Shown: positions 18,919 through 27,361, counted from the stretch's first letter. The stretch: DNA of 64,000 nt from Lentisphaera profundi (GCF_028728065.1 NZ_CP117811.1:620001-684000); one strand, 5' to 3'. Translations and numbers: made by a program. The notes: generated from the letters alone by a model not told the origin.

Positions 18919-20282
18919 TATTCTGCCTCTTTCAATTCTTTGAATTTTCTTTCATTATACTCTAATAAAACTCGATTAATGCTGATCATATCTTGCGGTG
19001 ATAACATCTGAGATTTGCGTTCCCCACGTTGTATAAGTGAGGCGAATTCGGCAATCATGTAGCGCAGTCCGCAACCATCAAATTCATATTTAAAAGTTTG
19101 ACTTTTATGTTCGTCTTCAAAGCGCACATGAAATTGCTTAGTTATCCACCACGGTTCAGGGATATACACATAACCTTTGGTGCCAGAAATAACCGCATCT
19201 CCTTCTGATTTTATTCCAGTTGCGACATTTGATATACCAATGGCGCCGCCTTTATGTTTACTAATAATTAGATTAGAAACATCGTAACCTTCAGTACCCT
19301 GATCAAAAAATGTGATGTCTTTACTTTTTCCTAAAATTTTATTGACGAGTAAAGAGGGGTAAGAAGATAAAATATTGGTTGCCCCTTGAGCCATAAAGTT
19401 GTCGGGATAATCCTTTTCTTTATAGAGTGTAGTACGAGTAGCACGGACTTCTTTAACATCGCCAATCAAGCCTTTATCTAATTCGCTTAAGAGCTGATTG
19501 AAGGCCGGTAAAAAGGCAGTACGCAGTGCTGAAAGGAGTAAGACTTCTTCTTTTTTGGCTAAAGAAAGTAACTCTCGTAATTCACTTTTATGCAAGGCGA
19601 GAGGGTTTTCACACAAGACATGTTTCTTAGCCATTAAGGCTTTTTTAATCAGTGGGTAATGTTGTTCTAAAGTGGTATCAATATAAACGGCAACAATGTC
19701 AGTATCTAAAAAATCATCGTAATTATCATGGCCATAATCAATGTGAGTACTTTTTTCGGTGTATTGCTTTAAAGCCGCTAAGTCGGGGGAATAAATACGC
19801 TTGATGTTCAGGTTTGGAACATGTGTCGCTTCGTCGATAAAAGCAGTTGTATCACTACCAAGGCCGACAATGCCAAGCTCAATTATGTCAAAGTTATTTT
19901 GTCTTAGTAAGGTGCTAGATATACCTTTTGTACGAGCCAGGTACTCCACATGCGTGAATTCATTAAGGTAGTCAAATGTACCGATCCAATCATCGCCAAT
20001 GGCAAAAATATCAACATTGTATTTCACCATGTCTTCAGCTTTTTGCTTTTTAGATGTTTCGAGAATAACCTTATCAACAAAATCTAAAGCCTTAATGGCC
20101 TCCATGCGCGTCTCTGTATTTTCGACAACATTTAGCTTGCCACGCGAACGGTCATAGTTTTCGTCAGTGACACCTACTATCAGGTAGTCTCCTAATGCCT
20201 TTGCGCGCTCCAGTAGTCTCAGATGACCTTGATGAAACATATCGAATGTTCCATATGTAATAATTGTTTTTTTAGTATTAAT
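18918..20282 (-). CDS. Cytidylyltransferase (TagD-like) fused to Gfo/Idh/MocA oxidoreductase
   Basis: The protein has two domains. Residues about 1-145 match glycerol-3-phosphate cytidylyltransferases: TYGTFDMFHQGHLRLLERA nucleotide motif, then GDDWIG and the RTKGISSTLLR signature. Residues about 150-440 are an NAD(P)-binding Gfo/Idh/MocA oxidoreductase (LGIVGLGSD Rossmann loop, HVLCENPLALH with the usual Lys-Pro motif changed to Asn-Pro). The first ATG at 20240 lies inside the nucleotide motif and would remove the essential GTFD. The frame continues upstream to a TAA at 20286-20288 and contains no ATG, GTG, TTG or CTG there, so I place the start at an ATT at 20280-20282. It is first in the operon with the aminotransferase and licD. 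Confidence 0.82.
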   Translation of the reverse strand: MNTKKTIITYGTFDMFHQGHLRLLERAKALGDYLIVGVTDENYDRSRGKLNVVENTETRMEAIKALDFVDKVILETSKKQKAEDMVKYNVDIFAIGDDWIGTFDYLNEFTHVEYLARTKGISSTLLRQNNFDIIELGIVGLGSDTTAFIDEATHVPNLNIKRIYSPDLAALKQYTEKSTHIDYGHDNYDDFLDTDIVAVYIDTTLEQHYPLIKKALMAKKHVLCENPLALHKSELRELLSLAKKEEVLLLSALRTAFLPAFNQLLSELDKGLIGDVKEVRATRTTLYKEKDYPDNFMAQGATNILSSYPSLLVNKILGKSKDITFFDQGTEGYDVSNLIISKHKGGAIGISNVATGIKSEGDAVISGTKGYVYIPEPWWITKQFHVRFEDEHKSQTFKYEFDGCGLRYMIAEFASLIQRGERKSQMLSPQDMISINRVLLEYNERKFKELKEAE

Positions 20283-20643
20283 AACTTATCCCGTATAACG
20301 ATTAACTTTATTTTGTAGCGAGCCTCTGGTGAAACCATTTACCTTATTAAGGAAGCTCTTATTGAAAAAGCTAATGATCGCTTCTCCAACTTCACTACTT
20401 CAAGACTTATTTTAGCTAAGCTTCAGCTTGAACTATGAGCTTCAAACTATCTCCATATGATGATTTTGGCCAAACGAAATCACTATAATCTACAGATATA
20501 TATATATATGGATAAATAGCTACAGATTCAATAATAATAACTAAAATTAAGCCTGTTTTTTTGAGTTAATGAGTTCTGTGATTATTAAATCGAATGAAAG
20601 GGCTCCACCCTAATTCAATTGGGGTTCTATGCTTTTAGCTCGT
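20283..20643. other. AT-rich intergenic stretch at the far edge of the cassette array
   Basis: About 360 bp without a convincing gene. It contains an ATATATATATAT run near 20500 and a short plus-strand open segment at 20319-20438 (ending LILAKLQLEL and a TGA) with no start codon, possibly the tail of a lost gene. The operon promoter for the cytidylyltransferase gene must also lie here, but I cannot place it. Confidence 0.4.
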
Positions 20644-21051
20644 CTATGGAGTGGGGAAGCTCATGTAATTACCAGGCTGTAATACAAGCTTTTTATCTGT
20701 GTCTTGACTTTGGAATAGACCAAATGTAATTCCATGTTTTTCTATTTGAAACGCTTCGATTTCAATATCACAAAAGCTAGGAGTATTTAAGCGGTTTAAA
20801 AACAGTTCATATAATGAATCGGCTTGTTCTGTATCTAATGATTCTCTAGGACCTAAATCATCAATTTTAGCACCAATAAATTTTCCTGAAGAATCGAATA
20901 AATACAAGGCTATAAACTGCGAACCTTTGTTATCACTAGTAGCAGGAATAAATGGAGTAGTTAAGAAGAACTGAGTTCCTCCAATCACTTGTCCAATATG
21001 TTTTGCATAATGATCATCCTGATAGATGCGTATTGTATTTGAGGGATTCAT
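20644..21051 (-). CDS. Conserved hypothetical protein, likely integron cassette gene
   Basis: The 135-residue soluble protein has no signal peptide. The pattern IRIYQDDHYAKHIGQ...FFLTTPFIPAT...GSQFIALYLFDSSGKFIGAKIDDLGPR resembles short uncharacterised proteins I associate with planctomycetes, so I treat it as a real conserved hypothetical. No catalytic motif is seen. It is the most distal of the unrelated minus-strand genes that run away from the integrase. A clear attC is not visible at its 3' end. Confidence 0.55.
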   Translation of the reverse strand: MNPSNTIRIYQDDHYAKHIGQVIGGTQFFLTTPFIPATSDNKGSQFIALYLFDSSGKFIGAKIDDLGPRESLDTEQADSLYELFLNRLNTPSFCDIEIEAFQIEKHGITFGLFQSQDTDKKLVLQPGNYMSFPTP

Positions 21052-21252
21052 TTATTGTAATTTTCCTTGGTTTACATAAGGGTCGAGATCAGAGATTTCA
21101 TTATTATGTATTTATAGATATCATGGCGCATTTTTTAAAGTTCAGTATTTTCGGAACTTTTGTGAAAATCAGCATTTTATTAGCTTATGAGGAATCGTTG
21201 GATCGAATTCGACTGATAAGAAGATGTATAGGGCAGAATTAGTAGAAACTAA

Positions 21253-21474
21253 TTAGAGTTCCATTCTCTCCACTGCATCTTTTGCATCCTTTAGTCCCAT
21301 ACCAGTGATTTGTCGGTAGCATTTTATGGCATGAATCTTTTTCCCATCTCTCATGAACTGTTTTACATCTTCTTCAGTGACATTATCAGGGGTTTCAATG
21401 TTAGAAGAATTTGCGGCTACTTTGAGTATGAAAACTAAAGCAAGAATTCCTAGGATGATATATAATACGATCAT
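21253..21474 (-). CDS. Membrane-anchored mini-protein with ribosomal L7/L12 C-terminal-like domain
   Basis: The 73-residue protein has one N-terminal transmembrane helix (residues 2-21), a short acidic linker, and a C-terminal segment GKKIHAIKCYRQITGMGLKDAKDAVERM. That segment has the helix-turn-helix pattern and the GLKDAKDAVE signature of the bL12 C-terminal domain. It is not ribosomal protein L12, because it lacks the dimerisation domain. Small membrane-tethered versions exist as uncharacterised proteins. It is probably an integron cassette. Confidence 0.65.
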   Translation of the reverse strand: MIVLYIILGILALVFILKVAANSSNIETPDNVTEEDVKQFMRDGKKIHAIKCYRQITGMGLKDAKDAVERMEL

Positions 21475-21517
21475 TTATAATCTCTTTTTATTTTGTTTGA
21501 TGAGTGGGCTTAGTGAT

Positions 21518-21556
21518 TTGAGAACTTAGAATTCCTTCTATAATTCCGAGTTAATA
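21518..21556 (-). repeat. Possible short attC site
   Basis: On the minus strand an imperfect palindrome AACTCGGAATT-N8-AATTCTAAGTT starts with AAC and ends with GTT, as R''/R' boxes do. It lies between the DOPA-dioxygenase-like gene and the L12-like gene. It is short and the consensus is degenerate. Confidence 0.35.
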
Positions 21557-21910
21557 TTATTTTTTGAAAAGCCTTAGATCAAGGTCTACAGGAGAGCCCA
21601 ACCAGGAGGCGTACTTGCTATGATCTTCAAGATTATCTCCAGTTAAAGGATGAATCAAAATCGATAAATCATCTCGATTTTGTTCAAGCCAAGTGATGAA
21701 ATGATCAAAGTCTCTATGAGTAAAGGGTACTTGGAACATCCACTTTGTATGTGGACCAATAGCTTTTTTATGAAAGCGCCCTAAGTCAAAATCAAATTCA
21801 CTAACAATTTTTTGATATATATCTGCGGCAAGAGGCTCACTCAAGTCATCAAAATAGATATGAGCATGGTAGGCTTTGTGGATATTCGTGGGTGTGTGCA
21901 ATTGATTCAT
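21557..21910 (-). CDS. DOPA 4,5-dioxygenase family protein
   Basis: The 117-residue cytoplasmic protein matches the DOPA 4,5-dioxygenase-like family. It shows a YHAHIYFDD start with the first His pair, a central GPHTKWMFQVPF and a C-terminal LIHPLTGDNLEDHSKYASWLG. These three His-containing blocks match the family's presumed metal site, and the length is typical of the bacterial members. Enzymatic ring-opening of catechols is known only for plant and fungal relatives, so the bacterial role is uncertain. It sits in the cassette array. Confidence 0.8.
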   Translation of the reverse strand: MNQLHTPTNIHKAYHAHIYFDDLSEPLAADIYQKIVSEFDFDLGRFHKKAIGPHTKWMFQVPFTHRDFDHFITWLEQNRDDLSILIHPLTGDNLEDHSKYASWLGSPVDLDLRLFKK

Positions 21911-21936
21911 TTTTTACTTCACTAAAGAGATTTAGC

Positions 21937-22344
21937 TTAAGGATTTATATTAGTATTAAAATTGGCTGTTTTCAGTATGCCATAGAGGATATATAAAATC
22001 AATAAGTAAGTTAAAATTCCTTCAGGGTCCACTTCTGTAAACATATAAAACAATAAGGTGGAAAAGCTCATGAGAATCAATTCTTGAATAATTCTGGTGA
22101 GTCTATTTTTTGGCTGATTTTTTATTACTTTCCTTAATCGTAGATCTTCTAATGAAAGGAGTCTACCGTGTTCAGATTGATAGATTTTTGAATACATGAT
22201 TATGATATAGTTTGCAAGAATAATGAAGAAGATATTCATGTGATAGTCTTCACTTTTCATGATATCGTAAGTTCCTAGCAGCATCAAAAATAGACCCCCT
22301 AAACTCGGGCGCCATTTATAAATCGCTAAGAGTTCATATTTCAT
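21937..22344 (-). CDS. Small membrane protein of unknown function
   Basis: The 135-residue protein has three or four hydrophobic segments (about residues 14-27, 36-52, 84-104 and 107-125). A basic loop of about 25 residues lies between the second and third. No family is recognised. The gene starts 29 bases after the stop of the serine hydrolase gene, and the next gene starts 26 bases after its own stop. It is probably part of a cassette. Confidence 0.5.
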   Translation of the reverse strand: MKYELLAIYKWRPSLGGLFLMLLGTYDIMKSEDYHMNIFFIILANYIIIMYSKIYQSEHGRLLSLEDLRLRKVIKNQPKNRLTRIIQELILMSFSTLLFYMFTEVDPEGILTYLLILYILYGILKTANFNTNINP

Positions 22345-22372
22345 TTTAGTAAAACACTCTCTTTTTAGGTGT

Positions 22373-23344
22373 TTATTTATAGATTAAATTGAGTGTAGCG
22401 TTCACTTTATCTCGAATTTGATCATGTGTGACTCCCCCACGACTATTGAACAAAATGGCAACGTTATAGCCATCCGATCTCCAATCCATAATAGCCGTTG
22501 ATCCATCTAAGCTACCATACATAACCCAAGTAGGACGACCACTTTTTCTTTCTTCGCCAGTTAACCAAAATTGATCCATGAAGCTACAGAGAGTGGAGCT
22601 AGAGGCCGAAATAGGTCCGCCAGTCTCAATATTCCAAACAATATTTTTATTATTAATAGGATTCAAGTATGAATAAAAATCATTATCAACACGGGGTAAA
22701 CTGGTGATGAAAAACTGTTCGGGAGACGATTTTGATAGGCTAGTTAGTATGTACCTCATTAAATCATAGCCAAAATTACAGTAGGCATCTTTGCTGCCGG
22801 GCTTCGTGACTAGGGACTTGGATAAGACATGGCTTAACTGCTCATCAATTGCTAAGTTATGAACTTTGATTTTTCTCGGAATTTTTGATAAAGGATCTGC
22901 ACCCCATCCTGCTTTATGATCTAAGATATGATTAATTGTAATGTCGTGAATCCGCTTATCATAATTTTGTGTGGGTGCTTTGATTTTTAATAGATCTAAT
23001 AAAGAAGAATCTAAGTCAATTCTTTTTTTCTTGAAGAAGTATTTTATAGCGGCTTTTGTAATCGGTTTTTCACAGCTCGCGATACCAATTATTACATTCT
23101 CAGGTGCGGGCTTAGTTTTAGCTTCATCAAGCCAGCCATAGCTACGTGAAACTATGGTGCGATTTTTTTTACTTACGCTAATAGATGCGGTAGTACAATT
23201 ATTGATTTGCTTCAGAAATTTAAGCATGACTTCATCAATGAGTTCGATTTTCTTACTTTTTTTGCCACTGATGGGAACGGTGTCATCCCCAAAAAGAGGG
23301 AGTGTGATGATAGCTAATGTAAATAAAACGCTGATGTATTTCAT
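22373..23344 (-). CDS. Secreted serine hydrolase of the class C beta-lactamase family
   Basis: From the ATG at 23344, preceded by AGGAAA, the 323-residue protein has a signal peptide (MKYISVLFTLAIITLPLFG). The penicillin-binding-protein fold shows the S-x-x-K motif at Ser90-Lys93 (IASCEKPITK) and the Y-x-N motif in DAYCNFGYDLMRYI. The C-terminus ends in a beta-strand pattern, YNVAILFNSRGG. Such proteins are esterases, D-peptidases or beta-lactamase-like; resistance should not be inferred. An upstream in-frame ATG at 23386 would spoil the signal peptide and is rejected. Confidence 0.8.
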   Translation of the reverse strand: MKYISVLFTLAIITLPLFGDDTVPISGKKSKKIELIDEVMLKFLKQINNCTTASISVSKKNRTIVSRSYGWLDEAKTKPAPENVIIGIASCEKPITKAAIKYFFKKKRIDLDSSLLDLLKIKAPTQNYDKRIHDITINHILDHKAGWGADPLSKIPRKIKVHNLAIDEQLSHVLSKSLVTKPGSKDAYCNFGYDLMRYILTSLSKSSPEQFFITSLPRVDNDFYSYLNPINNKNIVWNIETGGPISASSSTLCSFMDQFWLTGEERKSGRPTWVMYGSLDGSTAIMDWRSDGYNVAILFNSRGGVTHDQIRDKVNATLNLIYK

Positions 23345-23413
23345 TTGTTTTCCTATATGAAAATGAATTAAAAGATGTTTGTACAAAGAAAAGTTAGTCT
23401 TTATGATAAAAAC

Positions 23414-24190
23414 TTAGCTAGTTCCTTTGTAGTGATACCATTGCTTGTTTTTGATTTTTTTGAATTCTTCATTTGAAGGTAAGACTCGTGGATTTATATA
23501 CTGCGAAATCAATGGGTGCATATTACCAAAACAAATATCCAGAGCTTTTCTTTCTGTGCTTAAGTCATATACGCCTTTATGCAGGATTTGAGCACTAAAG
23601 ATGATCATATCACCAATATTTAAATCTATTAACTTTGAATCAGCTAAGTTGAAATCACTGCTGAAACCATCTTGTTGATAACGAACTTTATTTTCTAAGT
23701 CAGTATCCCAGCGCTGATGACTTCCAGGAATTAACTCCAAACCTTTTTCCGCAAGCAAAGGTATTCGTACATGGAGCGCAAGTATATTATGCATCTCATT
23801 CTTTTGATCTGCTACACTAATGGGACTGTACTGTAAATCACGATGCCAGTAAGGCTTCTTGTCTTCAGCGTCTGGGTTAAAAAACACTTGTGTATTGTTA
23901 AAGAAAATATCTTCACCAAATATCATTCTTAAGTGATTTACCAATTTACGGGGACAAATCGCATTAAAAAAATCAATTCTAGATTTGGGTGTTTTTGAGA
24001 AATATTTTGGATCACTCAAGGAATGCATGTTAACTAGTTTTTCTTGAGTGATTTCACTCTTGTTTTCTATACGCCAATTGTTGTATATGGGATCTATATG
24101 TGAAGTAAAATTAGATATTTCATCATCATTAAAAAAATCTTTAATGACTAAGAACCCTTTTTCCTTATATTCTTGAAATAGGGTGTTCAT
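23414..24190 (-). CDS. Phytanoyl-CoA dioxygenase family protein
   Basis: The 258-residue Fe(II)/2-oxoglutarate-dependent oxygenase of the PhyH type has the metal triad visible as H116-x-D118 (YWHRDLQ) and His204 (ILHKGVYDL), with the 2-oxoglutarate Arg at 214. The N-terminus KEKGFLVIKDFFNDDEI is typical. Substrates in this family range from fatty acyls to small metabolites, and none can be assigned here. The GTG at 24202 also opens the frame; ATG 24190 is preferred. It is a probable integron cassette gene. Confidence 0.82.
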   Translation of the reverse strand: MNTLFQEYKEKGFLVIKDFFNDDEISNFTSHIDPIYNNWRIENKSEITQEKLVNMHSLSDPKYFSKTPKSRIDFFNAICPRKLVNHLRMIFGEDIFFNNTQVFFNPDAEDKKPYWHRDLQYSPISVADQKNEMHNILALHVRIPLLAEKGLELIPGSHQRWDTDLENKVRYQQDGFSSDFNLADSKLIDLNIGDMIIFSAQILHKGVYDLSTERKALDICFGNMHPLISQYINPRVLPSNEEFKKIKNKQWYHYKGTS

Positions 24191-24239
24191 AATATCGTAC
24201 ACGAAAGCTGCGTGATAATGAAAAATGACTCGGGTTCAA

Positions 24240-24755
24240 TCATTGCTTTTGTTTTTTTAATACAGCTTTTAAAACTTTCAAATTACTCATCTCCAGTCCT
24301 GTGAAGTCTAACTTTTTAGAACTTAAAGATTGACTAGAAATGAGAATGCCATTTATCTTTTTCTGACCCATAATCGTTAAATAATGAGGACACATTGAGT
24401 CCATGAGATCATTAAATTTATACTCTAGAACTTGAGGAGTTTTATCGCTACTTATGAGGGGAGTCATAATTTTCATTTTAATCGTCATATTCATATAAAT
24501 CATAGGAATGCTATCAGTATTACCTTTAGGAGCTACGTAGTCACTATAATCTAAGTCACGGTAATATTTGTAGGCCAATTTTTGAGGTATGACTTTTTCA
24601 TTTAAAATGTAATTATCGATTTTAAAATCAAGAACTTCTACTATGAGAGCCGTAGTGATATTTGAATGATTACTATTTAAATCTTTCACTGACCATTCAC
24701 GTATACCTGCACTGACAGATAAAGATAGGACAAATATGATGGCGATAGTTTTCAT
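24240..24755 (-). CDS. Exported protein of unknown function
   Basis: The 171-residue protein starts at MKTIAIIFVLSLSVSAG, a clear signal peptide. The longer open frame to 24971 overlaps the upstream effector-binding gene and is discarded. The mature part is mostly beta-like with no recognised family (MNMTIKMKIMTPLI). The last third is Lys/Ser-rich. It sits 37 bp after the effector-binding gene and 49 bp before the PhyH gene, and no attC is visible between these three, so they may travel as one multi-gene cassette or be older. Confidence 0.55.
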   Translation of the reverse strand: MKTIAIIFVLSLSVSAGIREWSVKDLNSNHSNITTALIVEVLDFKIDNYILNEKVIPQKLAYKYYRDLDYSDYVAPKGNTDSIPMIYMNMTIKMKIMTPLISSDKTPQVLEYKFNDLMDSMCPHYLTIMGQKKINGILISSQSLSSKKLDFTGLEMSNLKVLKAVLKKQKQ

Positions 24756-24792
24756 TGTAATAGACCTAGGTTCTAGCTTAGTGTTGAGTTTG

Positions 24793-25242
24793 TTATTTGA
24801 TTGAGATATAAATCTCAATACTTGTCGAGCTCGTATAAAATTCAAAATCAGTAGAGTACAAACGTTGATGGAAACAGTCAGCCTTTGAAAAATATTCCCA
24901 AATGATTGTCCACGTATCAATAAGCGTTTGTGGCATATCTCCCTGAGCCTCGAAAAGTAAATAATTCGCACTTGGGATTTCTCTACTTTCTAATGCAATT
25001 GTACTTTGAGCATAGTTCTGATCTGTCCCCACAAAAACAGTATAGTCCTTACTATGGTCAGATTCATAATCGCAGTAAAGCCCAAAGACTCGTGCACCAT
25101 TGGTATAATCTACTGTAATGGAATCATTAAAAGTTTTCCAAAGTGGTGCAATAAGGCCTTTGTCAGTAGAAAATTCATTGGCATTATTAGTACGTGCTTT
25201 TAAACCGTAAATAGTTCTTTTTTCAAAGTAAACTTCTTTCAT
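24793..25242 (-). CDS. GyrI-like effector-binding domain protein
   Basis: The 149-residue protein consists only of an AraC-effector-binding/GyrI-like domain (SOUL-related fold). The marks are LIAPLWKTFND, the central RVFGLYCDYESDHSKDYTVFVGT, IPSANYLLFEAQG and the ending FEFYTSSTSIEIYISIK. Free-standing domains of this type bind small hydrophobic cations or act as gyrase modulators, and they are recurrent integron cassette genes. Its start overlaps the stop of a 64-residue gene by four bases (ATGA), so the pair is coupled. Confidence 0.85.
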   Translation of the reverse strand: MKEVYFEKRTIYGLKARTNNANEFSTDKGLIAPLWKTFNDSITVDYTNGARVFGLYCDYESDHSKDYTVFVGTDQNYAQSTIALESREIPSANYLLFEAQGDMPQTLIDTWTIIWEYFSKADCFHQRLYSTDFEFYTSSTSIEIYISIK

Positions 25243-25433
25243 TTTTTAAAAATGAGTTGAAGCGCACCACCGACATTGCGACTATTCTTTTTGACTTTAA
25301 CTGGTTTTGATGAGATGAAATTCCAGCCTTTGGCTTCCATCTCTTTGATCTTGGAATCCATTTTCTCTTTTTTTTGTTTAGGGAAAGGAGATTCGAAAAT
25401 GAGTAGTTCTGATTTTTCTTGGGTATAATCCAT
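25239..25433 (-). CDS. Small protein upstream of the effector-binding gene
   Basis: The 64-residue cytoplasmic protein is Lys-rich, with a helix (EKMDSKIKEMEAKGWNFIS) followed by a strand ending LQLIFKK. The EAKGW...GGALQLIFKK layout resembles DUF4177-type small proteins, but the match is weak. Translational overlap with the next gene supports it being real. It has a ribosome site, AGGAATCC, before its ATG. Confidence 0.55.
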   Translation of the reverse strand: MDYTQEKSELLIFESPFPKQKKEKMDSKIKEMEAKGWNFISSKPVKVKKNSRNVGGALQLIFKK

Positions 25434-25611
25434 GAGGATTCCTGTGAGTATGTTTTTAATTTAGTATGTATATTCAGTTAACATATAAGCAGAAGATAGA
25501 CTTAAACATAGCCCAAATACGAAACCCACGATGTTATGAGACTTTTAAGTGGTGTGTTTTATGAATAGTGAAATCAAATGATTATCATGGTCGATAAATG
25601 AAAGTGAGATC

Positions 25612-27217
25612 CTGCTAGATGCACTCCGACAGATCATTCTCAAGTGCTATTAAAAAATAGCTTAAAGTTATAATTTCCAATAAAAAATCCCACTTAATCG
25701 CCTATATTGTAGTAGCTTACACCGACAATAACAGCAAGTGGGACTTTCAATGTACGATACTCTTTTTCCCGAATATTTCATCGAGGAATTACGGCAAACT
25801 ATAGGAATTTTATGCGGACCATTGAAGATTGCGGGGCAAATCATACTTCGTCCTGAATTTCAAGAGATCAAAAAGGCAATTGAAGATGATCAACTTCAGT
25901 TGAGTAAAGATAGAGCCGCCACTAGAAACCGCGAGTTTAAAAACAGCTCTACCCAAAAACACCCCCCAGCTGAATTGGTGGTGGCGTTGTTCATAGCCCG
26001 TCACTTTTATGATAATTGTTACGGTGAACGAGGCTATAGTATGCTATGTGAGAATAGTTCCTTGCAGCAGTTTATTGGGCGCTTGGGCATAGGAAGCTTC
26101 CCTTCACGCAATACGATTCATGAACAAGTCTCTGCTCTTTCTGAGAAGACCCTTAATCTTTTTCATCAAGCTATTTTGAACTGCGTTAAGGAGTGTGGCC
26201 TGGATGATTTTTCAGCAGTGATTATTGATTCTACAGCCATTAAGGCCGATTCAGCGTGGCCTGTCGATAGTCAATTACTAAAGAACCTTAGTTGTAAAAT
26301 GATGAAAAATATCAGTGACGTTCATGATCAGCTTCCCTGTGTTGAGCGCAGAAAGATCCCTCTCAAACGCCTGCAAAATTACTGTGATTATATGAGTAAA
26401 CTGGATTTCGAGATCTCTATGCTTAAAGGAAAAAAAGGAGCAAGAAAAATGAGGCAAAAGTTTTATACGCAAGAACTTTTACCGAGGTGCCGAAAATTTA
26501 TTATTCGCCTGGAGAAGACTCTTCCTCAAATTAAACAACACTGTGAAAGTGCCAAAGTTCTGATGATTGACGAATGTCTATCTCGCTTCATAGATAAAGT
26601 TTTGATGGTTGAACATCGCTTCAACATGGCTCCTAAGGACTACGATACGAAGACGGCACGGAAAATTTACAGCATGAGTGATAATGATGCAGCATTTATT
26701 AAAAAGGGTGGTCGAGAAACCGTATTTGGCTACCGACCAAATTTCGCCTTTAGTGCCAATGGTTTTCTGACATCATTCACCCTAGAATCTGGAAATACTA
26801 GTGACAGCAAGGCCTTCAGTAATTGCCTTGATGAAAATAAAAAGATGACGGGCGAGACCGCAATGATGATCAGTGTGGATGACGGATATAGCTCTGCCGC
26901 CAATTTAGATGATGCCATCGAAAAAGGGGCGACATTAGTCAGTGTTAGTGGCTCAAAGGGAAAGAAGCTCTTAGGAGAAGATATTTATGAGAGTGAAAAC
27001 TACCAACTTGCGAGAAATATCCGATCAATTTCCGAAGCAGGTATTTCAAAGCTGAAGAACTATCACAACCTTGAGCGATTTACCGTTTGTGGCTTAAAGA
27101 GGGTTCGTCAAGAAACTCTCATAAGCGCCATAGGATTCAACTTGGAAAGGATCTGCCAGTTATTATGTCAAATAGAGGTTGAGGTCGCCGCATAGAATGT
27201 CGGAGTGCATCCTGCTA
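25612..27217 (+). mobile_element. IS1182-like insertion sequence with 6-bp target duplication
   Basis: The element spans 25618-27211 (1594 bp). Its perfect 14-bp terminal inverted repeats GATGCACTCCGACA are at 25618-25631 and, inverted, at 27198-27211. The direct repeat CTGCTA flanks both ends (25612-25617 and 27212-27217) and is the target duplication. It carries one intact transposase gene. It landed between the small lipoprotein fragment and the 64-residue gene, inside the cassette array but without breaking a visible gene. Confidence 0.9.
25750..27195 (+). CDS. Transposase of an IS1182-like element
   Basis: The 481-residue DDE transposase has the layout typical of IS1182: an N-terminal DUF772-like domain (HPPAELVVALFIARHFYDNCYGERGYSMLCEN) and a catalytic domain with the first Asp in AVIIDSTAIKADS and the second in MISVDDGYSSA. 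A Lys-rich insertion (LKGKKGARKMRQKFYTQ) lies between them. The GTG at 25738 opens the frame, but ATG 25750 begins the conserved start MYDTLFPEYF. No frameshift or stop is seen, so the element could still be active. Confidence 0.92.
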   Translation: MYDTLFPEYFIEELRQTIGILCGPLKIAGQIILRPEFQEIKKAIEDDQLQLSKDRAATRNREFKNSSTQKHPPAELVVALFIARHFYDNCYGERGYSMLCENSSLQQFIGRLGIGSFPSRNTIHEQVSALSEKTLNLFHQAILNCVKECGLDDFSAVIIDSTAIKADSAWPVDSQLLKNLSCKMMKNISDVHDQLPCVERRKIPLKRLQNYCDYMSKLDFEISMLKGKKGARKMRQKFYTQELLPRCRKFIIRLEKTLPQIKQHCESAKVLMIDECLSRFIDKVLMVEHRFNMAPKDYDTKTARKIYSMSDNDAAFIKKGGRETVFGYRPNFAFSANGFLTSFTLESGNTSDSKAFSNCLDENKKMTGETAMMISVDDGYSSAANLDDAIEKGATLVSVSGSKGKKLLGEDIYESENYQLARNIRSISEAGISKLKNYHNLERFTVCGLKRVRQETLISAIGFNLERICQLLCQIEVEVAA

Positions 27218-27259
27218 TGATCATATTAAGTATAAAGTCCTATCTGAGTCATACAACGA

Positions 27260-27361
27260 TTATTGCTCCTGGTTTAGATAGTCCATAAATCCTTGTTGGT
27301 AGGCCTCTTGATTTTCAGCATCTAAAGCGCTATAAATATCCCTGAGATTAAGAAATTCTTT
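27260..27361 (-). pseudogene. 3' fragment of a lipoprotein gene split by an IS
   Basis: On the minus strand this fragment reads KEFLNLRDIYSALDAENQEA and then YQQGFMDYLNQEQ to a TAA at 27260. Joined to the 5' part at 28400-28653 after removing one copy of the 8-bp duplication AATTCTTT, the frame is restored without any change (VFPKEF-LNLRDIYSA). It has no start of its own. Confidence 0.85.

Noticed and set aside
21003-21242. 79-codon plus-strand frame
   Set aside because: It is opposite to the cassette genes, overlaps one of them, has no ribosome site and no protein-like pattern.
22373-23344. Antibiotic resistance beta-lactamase on an integron cassette
   Set aside because: The S-x-x-K and Y-x-N motifs show only the broad serine hydrolase family; most members are not beta-lactamases.
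24756-24971. N-terminal extension of the exported-protein gene
   Set aside because: It overlaps the effector-binding gene in another frame; a clear signal peptide begins at ATG 24755.
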